The notes below the pieces were generated by a model. The model was not told where the DNA came from and did not search any database. It saw only the letters and a list, made by a program, of their open reading frames with translations. The position numbers and the translations under genes are program-made. Positions 14,519 through 23,663 of a stretch of 38,070 nt of DNA are shown one piece after another. Origin of the DNA: Bacteroidota bacterium (GTDB lineage Bacteria > Bacteroidota > Ignavibacteria > UBA10030 > BY39); NCBI GenBank assembly GCA_030682385.1, contig JAUXOG010000104.1:88023-126092 (forward strand). The letters are read 5' to 3'. Position 1 is the first letter of the stretch. Every line of letters starts with the position of its first letter.

Positions 14519-15940
14519 ATGGAATTTAATGTTAAAGATTTATTAACAATTTTACCGGTAATAGGTGTTACGGTAACGGCAATCATCGTTATCTTTATTG
14601 AAGCGACATTTCGGAAGAGTTCAAATATCAGCTATATTATTTCAATCATCGGTTTGATTATTTCAATCGGTATGGCTGTGGAATCGTTCGCTTGGCAGGG
14701 GACAAGTTTCTTCAATATGTTCAATGTCGGTGTATACGGAAATTTCTTCAGCATCCTGTTTATGATTACTGCCTTATTTACAATCGTTTTATCCAAAGAT
14801 TATCTTATCAGGATGACGATTCACCAAGGGGAATATTATGCACTGATTCTATTCTCGACTGTGGGTATGATGTTTATGGCATCGGCAGCCGATTTAATAG
14901 TTGTGTTTTTAGGACTTGAGTTGATGTCGATAAGTCTTTACGTCCTTGTCGGTTTTATGCGTAAACGAATAAAATCGAACGAGGCAGCGCTGAAATATTT
15001 TTTACTCGGCGCCTTTGCAACCGGGTTTCTACTCTACGGAATGGCTTTACTTTATGGGATAACCGGTTCAACAAACATTCAAACGATAATACAAAGTTTC
15101 CATATTTATTCTAATCTTCCATTACTCTGGATTGGAACAGGACTTTTGTTAATCGGTTTAGCTTTTAAGGTAGCCGCAGTGCCTTTCCATATGTGGGTTC
15201 CAGATGTTTACGAAGGTGCACCAACTCCGATATCGGGATTTATGTCGACTGGAGCTAAGGCAGCCGCTTTCGCCGCATTCGTTATGATATTTGCACACCA
15301 ATTTCCCGGAGGCGATAGATTGAAAGATGCCTTATCGTTTCTTGCTGCAGCTTCAATGATTATTGGAAATATAATCGCCATATCTCAAACCAACATCAAA
15401 CGGATGCTTGCTTATTCAAGTATAGCACACGCAGGTTATATGTTAGTTGGCTTAGCCGCCGCCAATGAAATGGGGAGAAGCGGTATTTTATTTTATCTCA
15501 CAGCATATTCGTTTATGAATTTGGGTGCATTCGGAATTTTGGCTTTTCTTGAAAAAGATGATGATAAAAATTTGACCTTCGAAGATTATGCCGGATTATC
15601 TTCTCAATCTCCTTACTTAGCGGCGCTGATGGCGATTTTTATGTTTTCGCTAACAGGAATTCCACCTTTCGCCGGCTTCTTCGGAAAATATTATATCTTT
15701 ATGGCAGCCGTGAATGCAGGTCTCACTTGGCTTGCAATTTTAGGTGTCCTTATGTCGGCTGTTTCTGCTTACTACTATTTACGACTTGTGGTGGTAATGT
15801 ATTTCAGAACAAATGATATTCAACTTCACAGACAAAATACTTCATTAAATAATTCTGTTTTATTTTTATTCGCAGCGTCGTTACTCGTGATTGGAATTTT
15901 ACCCTCTTTATTGATGAATATTATCAACAATTTATTTTAA
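14519..15940 (+). CDS. nuoN: NADH-quinone oxidoreductase subunit N
   Basis: Antiporter-like membrane subunit of respiratory complex I, part of the proton pathway. 473 aa with about 13-14 hydrophobic segments. Conserved charged residues are present: Glu in FLGLELMSISLYVLVGFM, Lys in LAFKVAAVPFHMWVPDVYEG, and Lys in STGAKAAAFAAF. AAGG lies 8 nt before the ATG. Unusually, no other nuo gene is next to it; it sits between ribE and nnrED. It may be the displaced end of a nuo operon, with subunits A-M elsewhere. MrpD-type antiporters are related but the N-subunit motifs favour NuoN. Confidence 0.93.
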   Translation: MEFNVKDLLTILPVIGVTVTAIIVIFIEATFRKSSNISYIISIIGLIISIGMAVESFAWQGTSFFNMFNVGVYGNFFSILFMITALFTIVLSKDYLIRMTIHQGEYYALILFSTVGMMFMASAADLIVVFLGLELMSISLYVLVGFMRKRIKSNEAALKYFLLGAFATGFLLYGMALLYGITGSTNIQTIIQSFHIYSNLPLLWIGTGLLLIGLAFKVAAVPFHMWVPDVYEGAPTPISGFMSTGAKAAAFAAFVMIFAHQFPGGDRLKDALSFLAAASMIIGNIIAISQTNIKRMLAYSSIAHAGYMLVGLAAANEMGRSGILFYLTAYSFMNLGAFGILAFLEKDDDKNLTFEDYAGLSSQSPYLAALMAIFMFSLTGIPPFAGFFGKYYIFMAAVNAGLTWLAILGVLMSAVSAYYYLRLVVVMYFRTNDIQLHRQNTSLNNSVLFLFAASLLVIGILPSLLMNIINNLF

Positions 15941-15941
15941 C

Positions 15942-17519
15942 ATGATACCTATTGTTACTCCTCAGGAAATGCGGGAATTTGACCGCAGTGCGATTGAAAA
16001 CATAGGTATTCCCGGTTTAATTTTAATGGAAAATGCAGGACGAGGAATTGTTGAAGCTATCAAACTAAAGTATGGATGCGTTTGTGAAAAAATATTTTTA
16101 ATCGTATGCGGAAAAGGTAATAATGGCGGCGATGGTTTTGTAGTGGCACGGCACCTGTACAATATGGGAGCAAATGTAGCTGTGATACTTTTTGGCAGTC
16201 CTAAAAATTTAAAAGGTGACGCAGAGACTAATTATAAAATCATTTCACAGATCATTTCAAAAAATAAAAGGGATAAACATCTTGTTTTTAGTAAATACAA
16301 AGGATTAAAACAACTGCAAGCTTTCCAAAAGGTTGATTTTATTGTAGATGCTCTCTACGGGACGGGATTCAACGGTAAACTTGAAAAAATTTATGAAGAA
16401 GTCATTAATTGGATGAATTCGATAGCTACTCCTAAAATTTCGATTGATGTGCCTTCCGGTGTAAATTCTGATACTGGTGCTGTCGAAAGTGTTGCTGTAA
16501 AATCCGATTTAACAGTTACAATGGGATTGAAGAAAAACGGCTTACTCATTGGAAATTCAGTTAATTACATAAACGATTTAAAGGTTGCCGATATTTCGTT
16601 ACCCAAATATTTTTATGAGGACTTTCACTTTCAGACATACGAAGTAGAGCCTTCCGATATCGTCCAATCGCTGCCTAAACGTTCGAAGACAGTTCATAAA
16701 TATAATGTAGGAAAAGTTTTAGTAATTGCCGGTTCGCCCGGTTACACAGGAGCCGCAGCACTGGTTTCAAATTCAGCGATGAAAGCGGGAGCAGGCGCCG
16801 TTGTTCTTGCCACAAGCGAAAGTGTCTATCCAATTTTGGCAAAGAAATTGACAGAAGTAATGGTGCATCCTTTAAGTTTCATTGGGTCGGAAAAGATTCC
16901 GACTGAAAGCTACCAAAAATTAAACAAACTTATTGATTGGGCTGATGTATTGATTGTCGGTTGTGGTATTTCGTTGAAAGCCGAAGCAGTTAAATTAGTC
17001 AATAAAATTTTACGCGAAGTTGATAAACCTCTTGTACTCGATGCCGATGCACTCACAATTATTTCTGAAAATCTTTCAATTTTCAAAAAGCGAAAATCTA
17101 AAAAAGTAATTCTTACACCACACAACGGAGAATTTGCACGACTTACAAAGCTTTCTCCCTCCGAAATTGAATTGAATAAATTGAATATAGCACGCTCATT
17201 TAGTAAGGAATATCAAATAACTTTAGTCTTAAAAGGCGCTCCCACATTAACGGTTTCTTCTGATGGTTATTCATTCATAAACTCAACAGGCAATCCCGGG
17301 ATGGCTACCGCAGGTTCAGGCGATGTACTTGCAGGTATCGTCGGTGGGTTGTGGGCTCAAGGAATGGATGAAGTTGAAGCTGCCTATAGTGGCGTGTTCA
17401 TTCACGGATTAGCGGGCGATTTCGCAAAGCAGAAGTTAGGTGAAAGAAGTGTTTTAGCTCTTGATATCCAGAAGAATATTCCAATCGCATTAAAAATTTT
17501 CGAATCGGAGAAAAAATAA
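15942..17519 (+). CDS. nnrED: Bifunctional NAD(P)HX epimerase / ADP-dependent dehydratase
   Basis: Repairs hydrated NADH/NADPH: the N-terminal YjeF_N half (about 1-215) epimerises NAD(P)HX (VCGKGNNGGDGFVVARHL, then IDVPSGVNSDTG), and the C-terminal ribokinase-like half (about 230-520) dehydrates it with ADP (VIAGSPGYTGAAALV, LTPHNGEFARL, NPGMATAGSGDVLAGIVGG). 525 aa, typical for the fused form. Starts one base after the nuoN stop, so co-transcribed with it; the closeness to a complex I subunit is suggestive but may be chance. Confidence 0.95.
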   Translation: MIPIVTPQEMREFDRSAIENIGIPGLILMENAGRGIVEAIKLKYGCVCEKIFLIVCGKGNNGGDGFVVARHLYNMGANVAVILFGSPKNLKGDAETNYKIISQIISKNKRDKHLVFSKYKGLKQLQAFQKVDFIVDALYGTGFNGKLEKIYEEVINWMNSIATPKISIDVPSGVNSDTGAVESVAVKSDLTVTMGLKKNGLLIGNSVNYINDLKVADISLPKYFYEDFHFQTYEVEPSDIVQSLPKRSKTVHKYNVGKVLVIAGSPGYTGAAALVSNSAMKAGAGAVVLATSESVYPILAKKLTEVMVHPLSFIGSEKIPTESYQKLNKLIDWADVLIVGCGISLKAEAVKLVNKILREVDKPLVLDADALTIISENLSIFKKRKSKKVILTPHNGEFARLTKLSPSEIELNKLNIARSFSKEYQITLVLKGAPTLTVSSDGYSFINSTGNPGMATAGSGDVLAGIVGGLWAQGMDEVEAAYSGVFIHGLAGDFAKQKLGERSVLALDIQKNIPIALKIFESEKK

Positions 17520-17520
17520 T

Positions 17521-17934
17521 TTGCAGAACCTGAAAAGATTTTTCCGGTATCATTTACCCCCTTTTATTTGGGCATTCCTTATAATGATAGCTTCATCAAT
17601 TCCAGCAGATAAATTACCTAATGTACAAATTTTTGGCTGGGATAAAATTGCACATGTGTGTGTTTTTTTTATTTTTGGAATTTTGATATTAAGGTCGCTG
17701 TATCACCGGAACAAGACAATCAATTCAAAAAAACAAATTGCGATGCTAACTGTAGTATTCGTAGTATCATTCGGAATCTTTGATGAATTATTTCAATCTA
17801 TTATTCCCGGCAGGACATCCGATATTTATGATTTGGTTGCAGATGCTGTAGGCGGCATTTTAGCAGTATCGTTTTTCAATTTCATCAATCGTTATGCAAG
17901 AAATAAAAACGGTAGAACAGTTTCAAACTTATGA
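17521..17934 (+). CDS. VanZ-like family membrane protein
   Basis: 137 aa with four hydrophobic segments: FIWAFLIMIASSIPAD, IAHVCVFFIFGILIL, MLTVVFVVSFGIFDEL and VADAVGGILAVSFF. The VanZ-like signature is present: WDKIAHVCVFF and DELFQSIIPGRTSDIYDLVA. Function of the family is not settled (VanZ gives teicoplanin resistance in enterococci), so none is assigned. The start is TTG at 17521, one base after the nnrED stop; no upstream ATG fits. Its stop overlaps the next gene by ATGA. Confidence 0.8.
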   Translation: MQNLKRFFRYHLPPFIWAFLIMIASSIPADKLPNVQIFGWDKIAHVCVFFIFGILILRSLYHRNKTINSKKQIAMLTVVFVVSFGIFDELFQSIIPGRTSDIYDLVADAVGGILAVSFFNFINRYARNKNGRTVSNL

Positions 17935-19148
17935 TATCCGAGATTTCTTTACTCATTATTACATTGATGCTTTCAGCTTTGTACTCCGCTTCGGAGATAA
18001 GTTTTATCGTTGCAAATCGACTTAAAGCCGAAATAAGGTCAAAACAAAATACTTTTTTATCAAAACGAACGCTCGAACTGATAAGCAATCCACAAAAATT
18101 TTTAACAATTTCGCTTGTTGGAACAAATATATCAAATGTAGCATTTTCAACTTTGCTGACGATATTACTTGTTTCTCTTTTCGATATCGGCTCAACATTC
18201 GTTTTAATAATCACAGTTATCGTTATTTTAATATTCGGGGAAATTATACCGAAAATATTCTTCAGAGAAAATGCCGATGCATCCATTCCTTTTTTCACCC
18301 TCTTTTTATCAATAAGTAATTTTATATTCTATCCCTTAATTCTAATTCTTACTGTTTTTACCCGTTTCACTATCCGACTCTTCAAAGTTACCGAAACTGC
18401 TGAAAAATATTTTTTTACGAAGGAAGATGTTTATAGCCTCATTCAAGAGAGCGAAGGAGTAGGGAAGTCAGACGCAAAATCAACTTCCTACTTAATGAAA
18501 GTATTCGAATTAAAAGATATACCAATTCGCGATATAATGATACCAAGAACCGAAATTAGCAGTGTACCGAAAAATATTTCAATCAATCAATTACGAGATA
18601 AATTTAACGAGTCAACACACTCAAAATTATTTGTTTACGAAGAGACCATTGATAATATTATCGGAGTAGTAAGTGTGAAGGATATGTTTTCCGAGCCAGA
18701 TAATATTTTGGCAATTATGCGTGAGGTTCTTTACGTTCCTGAAACTAAATCAAGCTCGGATTTACTGCAACAATTTTATACAACAGGTATTTCGGTAGCG
18801 GTTGCTATTGATGAGTTTGGTGGAACTTCTGGTGTAGTTTCAGTTTACGATATTTTAGAAGAAGTACTCGGAAAGATCGATGAAACCTCGCTGAGTGGCA
18901 TGCTGTTTCACAAACAAATTGATGCGAAAACATTTCAGTTTAGCGGTAGATTAGAGATAGAGTTTATAAAAGAAACTTATAAATTAGATATACCGGAGGG
19001 AGAAAACATAACTCTGAGTGGATATATTAGCGAAAAAATTGGACACATACCCAAAGCGAATGAAACTTTCAAGATCGATAACTTTAAAGTAACAATACAA
19101 CGGGCAACCAAAACGCGAATTGATTTAGTTTTATTTGAAATTGAATGA
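17931..19148 (+). CDS. CNNM/CorC-type (HlyC/CorC) CBS-domain membrane protein
   Basis: 405 aa. Residues 1-170 are the DUF21/CNNM membrane domain with four hydrophobic stretches (MLSALYSASEISFIVANRLK, LVGTNISNVAFSTLLTILLV, FGEIIPKIFFRENAD). About 190-330 hold a CBS pair (RDIMIPRTEISSVPKNISI, GTSGVVSVYDILEEVLGKI), and 335-405 the small C-terminal CorC_HlyC domain. Members are linked to magnesium or cobalt export in the inner membrane. It overlaps the VanZ-like gene by 4 bp. In Bacteroidota, gliding protein GldE has the same layout, so that identity is possible but not shown. Confidence 0.88.
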   Translation: MISEISLLIITLMLSALYSASEISFIVANRLKAEIRSKQNTFLSKRTLELISNPQKFLTISLVGTNISNVAFSTLLTILLVSLFDIGSTFVLIITVIVILIFGEIIPKIFFRENADASIPFFTLFLSISNFIFYPLILILTVFTRFTIRLFKVTETAEKYFFTKEDVYSLIQESEGVGKSDAKSTSYLMKVFELKDIPIRDIMIPRTEISSVPKNISINQLRDKFNESTHSKLFVYEETIDNIIGVVSVKDMFSEPDNILAIMREVLYVPETKSSSDLLQQFYTTGISVAVAIDEFGGTSGVVSVYDILEEVLGKIDETSLSGMLFHKQIDAKTFQFSGRLEIEFIKETYKLDIPEGENITLSGYISEKIGHIPKANETFKIDNFKVTIQRATKTRIDLVLFEIE

Positions 19149-19193
19149 AAACTTTACGTGGTTTGATTTTTCATTAAATATTGAGTAAATTAA

Positions 19194-20321
<1,128 letters not shown>

Positions 20322-20351
20322 TAAATAATAATTAACTAATAGGAGAATAAA

Positions 20352-20690
20352 TTGAACATTTTAAATTTAATTGCAATGACGCCACAAGGACAAGATGGCG
20401 GCGGCGGGATAGCCTCGACAATCTTAATGTTTGCATTCATAATTGCAATATTTTACTTTATGATAATTCGCCCTCAACAAAAACGTCAAAAGGAACGACA
20501 GAAATTGTTGGACTCAGTTCAAAAAGGAGATAAAATCGTTACCGTTGGCGGTGTTCACGGCACGGTTGTAGGCGTTGAAGAAAAAACTGTTCTTGTTCAA
20601 ATTGCTGAGAATGTTAAAGTAAAGGTCGAACGATCAGCAATTTCGAGCAAAGCCGGTCAAGGCGAAACTGAGATGCCAAAAATTGGATAA
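20352..20690 (+). CDS. yajC: Preprotein translocase subunit YajC
   Basis: 112-aa SecDF-associated protein with one transmembrane helix ([20 protein letters not shown], residues ~22-41) followed by the signature [20 protein letters not shown] and [20 protein letters not shown] strong AGGAG lies 7 nt before the TTG start at 20352. secD/secF are not next to it here; ribBA overlaps its end by 8 bp instead. Confidence 0.94.
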   Translation: MNILNLIAMTPQGQDGGGGIASTILMFAFIIAIFYFMIIRPQQKRQKERQKLLDSVQKGDKIVTVGGVHGTVVGVEEKTVLVQIAENVKVKVERSAISSKAGQGETEMPKIG

Positions 20691-21906
20691 TAATAATTTC
20701 ATATTCAACAAAATCGAGGATGCGATAGCCGATTTCCAAGACGGTAAGATAGTTATTGTTGTTGATGACGAAGACCGCGAAGATGAAGGCGATTTTACGA
20801 TTGCTGCCGAAAAATCTACGGCTGAAACTATCAATTTCATGGCTAAGTTCGGACGGGGTATTATATGTGCTCCGATCACTTCTGGACGTGCAAAAGAACT
20901 CGACCTTGAGCCGATGGTTGATAGTAACACCTCGCTGCACGAAACTCCATTTACCGTTTCAGTCGATTACGTTCATGGTACTACAACCGGTGTTTCTACA
21001 CACGATAGGGCAGCAACAATAAAAGCCCTTGTTGATCCGAAAACAAAGCCCAGCGATCTTGCACGACCCGGGCATATTTTCCCGCTGCGAAGTATGGAGG
21101 GGGGTGTCTTACGACGTGCAGGGCATACCGAAGCTGTAATCGATTTATGCGAATTGGCTAATCTCGCACCGGTCGGTGTGTTAGTCGAAATTTTAAATGA
21201 CGACGGAACGATGGCGCGCGTCTCCGATTTAGTCAAAATCGCTGAACAGTTCAATCTAAAAATCATTACGATCAAAGATTTAATTCAATACCGTCTATCA
21301 GGTGTGAAATTAGTTCAGCGTGCTAGCTCAGCACACCTTCCAACGAGGTACGGGGATTTTCAAATTATTCTTTACCGAAGCGATATCGATAAAAAAGATC
21401 ACATCGCTCTAGTTAAAGGTGAACTACCACGCGAGAAACCTGTACTGGTTCGTGTCCACTCCGAATGTTTAACAGGCGACATTTTCGGGTCGCTCCGCTG
21501 CGATTGTAATGATCAATTGACTGCTGCAATGAAAATGGTTGACCAAAACGGTTCGGGTGTTATACTTTATATGCGGCAGGAGGGACGAGGTATAGGTTTG
21601 GAAAATAAAATTCAAGCCTACAAACTTCAAGATGAGGGGTTAGATACTGTCGAAGCCAACGAAAAACTCGGCTTCCGTGCCGACTTACGCGACTATGGAA
21701 TCGGTGCTCAGATTTTACTCGATTTAGGAATACGTAAAATGCGTTTGCTAACTAATAATCCCAAAAAAATTGTAGGATTAGAAGGATACGGATTAGAGAT
21801 TGTTGAGAGAATTCCCCTGGAGATCGAATCACATTCCCTGAACGAAAAATATCTAAAGGCAAAACGAGATAAGCTTGGGCATCTAATTATGAGTAATAAA
21901 AAATAA
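20683..21906 (+). CDS. ribBA: Bifunctional DHBP synthase / GTP cyclohydrolase II RibBA
   Basis: 407 aa making both precursors of lumazine. Residues 1-200 are RibB ([42 protein letters not shown]); 205-400 are RibA with the zinc cysteines in [17 protein letters not shown], the GTP-binding [13 protein letters not shown] and [16 protein letters not shown]. It starts with TTG at 20683, inside the end of yajC, so translation is probably coupled. With ribD and ribE in the same run, four riboflavin activities are clustered; ribH is missing from view. A strong terminator follows. Confidence 0.96.
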   Translation: MDNNNFIFNKIEDAIADFQDGKIVIVVDDEDREDEGDFTIAAEKSTAETINFMAKFGRGIICAPITSGRAKELDLEPMVDSNTSLHETPFTVSVDYVHGTTTGVSTHDRAATIKALVDPKTKPSDLARPGHIFPLRSMEGGVLRRAGHTEAVIDLCELANLAPVGVLVEILNDDGTMARVSDLVKIAEQFNLKIITIKDLIQYRLSGVKLVQRASSAHLPTRYGDFQIILYRSDIDKKDHIALVKGELPREKPVLVRVHSECLTGDIFGSLRCDCNDQLTAAMKMVDQNGSGVILYMRQEGRGIGLENKIQAYKLQDEGLDTVEANEKLGFRADLRDYGIGAQILLDLGIRKMRLLTNNPKKIVGLEGYGLEIVERIPLEIESHSLNEKYLKAKRDKLGHLIMSNKK

Positions 21907-21964
21907 TATTTTTTATTACCTCTTGATTTTATGATTTTATTATTTTAGATTTAACGAAACAAAT

Positions 21965-22007
21965 ATATAGCTGTCGATATTTTATTAACGACGGCTATAT
22001 TTTTTTA
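21965..22007 (+). terminator. Rho-independent terminator after ribBA
   Basis: ATATAGCTGTCG pairs fully (one G-T) with CGACGGCTATAT at 21989-22000, followed at once by TTTTTT. Best terminator in the window; ends the run from xseA to ribBA. Confidence 0.88.
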
Positions 22008-22052
22008 TTTTTATAACGGTGAAAACAATGATTATCAAATATCGAGGTATGT

Positions 22053-22538
22053 ATGAATAATAAAAATAATGCAATTGTATATTTAACACGTGAGCGGATT
22101 ATCGAGCTCGAAAATGAGTTGCGACTACTGAAAACTGAAGGGCGTCCTGAAATTGCTCGCAAAATTGCAGAAGCGCGTAGCCACGGCGATCTTAGCGAGA
22201 ATGCTGAGTACAAAGCCGCAAAGGAATCTCAGGAACATCTCGAAATTAAAATTGGGAAACTTGAAGATACCCTTTCACGTGTCCAAAGAATCGAAAGCAA
22301 GGAACTACCTAACGATAAAATATATATCCTCTCAGTAGTAACACTTCGCAATAAAACGAACAATGAAAAAGTTGTATATACATTGGTCTCACCCGAAGAA
22401 GCTAATTTTGAAGAAAACAAAATTTCGATAACCTCACCGATCGGTCAAGGACTACTCGGCAAAAAACCAGGCGATGAAGTGAAAATAAAAGTCCCTGTCG
22501 GTTTTTTAGAATATGAGATTCTTGAAATAACTAGATAA
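22053..22538 (+). CDS. greA: Transcription elongation factor GreA
   Basis: 161 aa. The N-terminal coiled coil (residues ~10-75: TRERIIELENELRLLKTEGR, GDLSENAEYKAAKE with the acidic tip residues) enters the RNA polymerase secondary channel and stimulates cleavage of backtracked RNA; the C-terminal FKBP-like domain ends with TSPIGQGLLGKKPGDEV. GAGGT lies 7 nt before the ATG. It is the first gene after the terminator, so it should have its own promoter in 22008-22040; I could not identify one with certainty. The CYTH gene begins 4 bp downstream. Confidence 0.96.
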   Translation: MNNKNNAIVYLTRERIIELENELRLLKTEGRPEIARKIAEARSHGDLSENAEYKAAKESQEHLEIKIGKLEDTLSRVQRIESKELPNDKIYILSVVTLRNKTNNEKVVYTLVSPEEANFEENKISITSPIGQGLLGKKPGDEVKIKVPVGFLEYEILEITR

Positions 22539-22542
22539 TTAA

Positions 22543-23073
22543 ATGCCTGTAAACTTAGAATTAAAAGTTAAAGTAGCTTCAACCACCTCTCTTATTCAAA
22601 TAGCTGAAGATATTGGTGCCACGTATATTACAACAATGCTTCAGGAGGATACTTATTTTTATTCTACAAAAGGCAGGTTAAAACTTCGTGTAATTAATGA
22701 AGATAAAGCGGAATTGATCTTCTATGATAGGGATGAAAAAACAAATTATCGTTTGAGTGAATACCAAATTTATCCAATTGCAGATAAAGATTTGATGAGA
22801 AAAATTTTACAACTTGCATACGGCATTCGGTTAGTCGTGAAAAAAAAGAGACAATTGTTCATCTACAAAAATTGCCGCATACATATCGACAAAGTAGATG
22901 GATTGGGTGATTTTCTCGAATTTGAAGTATTATTGAACAATTCCGATGAAAATGGTAAAGAATTGATGAAATTTTTATGCGATAAGTTCTCAGGCGAGTT
23001 TTTGTATATTTTTCAAGATTCGTATTCCGACTTATTAGAGAAGGTTCAAAATAAAGGGGGTAAAATCGAATAA
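22543..23073 (+). CDS. CYTH-domain protein (class IV adenylate cyclase-like / triphosphatase)
   Basis: 176 aa. The N-terminal LELKVK gives the CYTH start motif E6-x-K8-x-K10, in the EIKAR-like form of CyaB-type proteins. Further charged residues of the tunnel follow (GRLKLRVINE, ELIFYDRD, CRIHIDKVDGLGDFLEFEVL). CYTH enzymes act on triphosphate substrates, including ATP cyclisation, thiamine triphosphate and inorganic triphosphate; the substrate cannot be told from sequence. It follows greA by 4 bp and is likely in its operon. Confidence 0.85.
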   Translation: MPVNLELKVKVASTTSLIQIAEDIGATYITTMLQEDTYFYSTKGRLKLRVINEDKAELIFYDRDEKTNYRLSEYQIYPIADKDLMRKILQLAYGIRLVVKKKRQLFIYKNCRIHIDKVDGLGDFLEFEVLLNNSDENGKELMKFLCDKFSGEFLYIFQDSYSDLLEKVQNKGGKIE

Positions 23074-23098
23074 TCTTTAACTGGAAGTAGATAAGCTC

Positions 23099-23129
23099 TT
23101 GACTTTAATATTATATAGCTATATATTTG
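23099..23129 (+). promoter_or_regulatory. Promoter of the tRNA cluster (Bacteroidota type)
   Basis: TTGACT at 23099-23104, 17 bp, then TATATT at 23122-23127 running on as TATATTTG. This fits both the general sigma-70 pattern and the Bacteroidota -33 TTG / -7 TAnnTTTG consensus. It lies ~40 bp before tRNA-Gly. Confidence 0.8.
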
Positions 23130-23169
23130 CAATAAGTTAAGAAGTTTTGTATATTAACCGAGCAAATTT

Positions 23170-23242
23170 GCGGGAATAGCTCAGCTGGTAGAGCGTCACC
23201 TTGCCAAGGTGAATGTCGCGGGTCCGAATCCCGTTTCCCGCT
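23170..23242 (+). tRNA. tRNA-Gly (GCC)
   Basis: Acceptor GCGGGAA pairs with TTCCCGC; D-loop AGCTCAGCTGGTAGAGC; anticodon GCC in CACCTT-GCC-AAGGTG; T-arm GCGGGTCCGAATCCCG. CCA is not encoded. First of four tRNAs behind the promoter. Confidence 0.97.
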
Positions 23243-23359
23243 CAAGGTAACGAAAGAAGTTACCTTGGTCGTGAGAACGACCTTAAAACTTCCTCGTAAA
23301 AATTACCCCGCCGCCCCCAATCCCACCAGGTGGCGGGGCTTTTATTTGGTAGGAAGTTT
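23243..23359 (+). other. Three successive hairpins between tRNA-Gly and tRNA-Cys
   Basis: CAAGGTAAC/GTTACCTTG (23243-23267), GGTCGT-GAGA-ACGACC (23267-23282), and a large one with AAACTTCCT (23285) closing on AGGAAGTTT (23359) and an inner CCCCGCC/GGCGGGG (23306-23338) followed by CTTTTATTT. The inner stem could work as a terminator after tRNA-Gly; otherwise these may be processing signals or a REP element. Confidence 0.5.
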
Positions 23360-23362
23360 GAC

Positions 23363-23434
23363 GGCGCTGTACCCAAGTGGTAAGGGAGAGGTCTGCAAAA
23401 CCTTTATGCGGCGGTTCGAATCCGCCCGGCGCCT
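23363..23434 (+). tRNA. tRNA-Cys (GCA)
   Basis: Acceptor GGCGCTG pairs with CGGCGCC (one G-T); anticodon GCA in AGGTCT-GCA-AAACCT; T-loop GGTTCGAATCC. CCA not encoded. Confidence 0.96.
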
Positions 23435-23443
23435 CCCGAAATT

Positions 23444-23529
23444 GCCGGGGTGGCGAAATTGGTAGACGCACAGGACTTAAAATCCTGCGGACCGCAAGGT
23501 CCGTGTCGGTTCGATTCCGATCCCCGGCA
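23444..23529 (+). tRNA. tRNA-Leu (TAA)
   Basis: 86 nt with the long variable arm of a class II tRNA (GCGGACCGCAAGGTCCGTG). Acceptor GCCGGGG pairs with CCCCGGC; anticodon TAA in AGGACT-TAA-AATCCT; T-loop GGTTCGATTCC. CCA not encoded. Confidence 0.96.
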
Positions 23530-23547
23530 CTTCGAAATATTCTAAAT

Positions 23548-23621
<74 letters not shown>

Positions 23622-23632
23622 CTTGTACCAAT

Positions 23633-23655
23633 CGGAATTTATTCCGTTTTTTTTT
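23633..23655 (+). terminator. Rho-independent terminator after the tRNAs
   Basis: CGGAAT-TT-ATTCCG stem followed by nine T. It lies 9 bp before the thrS start, so it might also act on thrS transcription (attenuation), but no T-box or alternative stem was seen. Confidence 0.7.
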
Positions 23656-23663
23656 AATTATTT

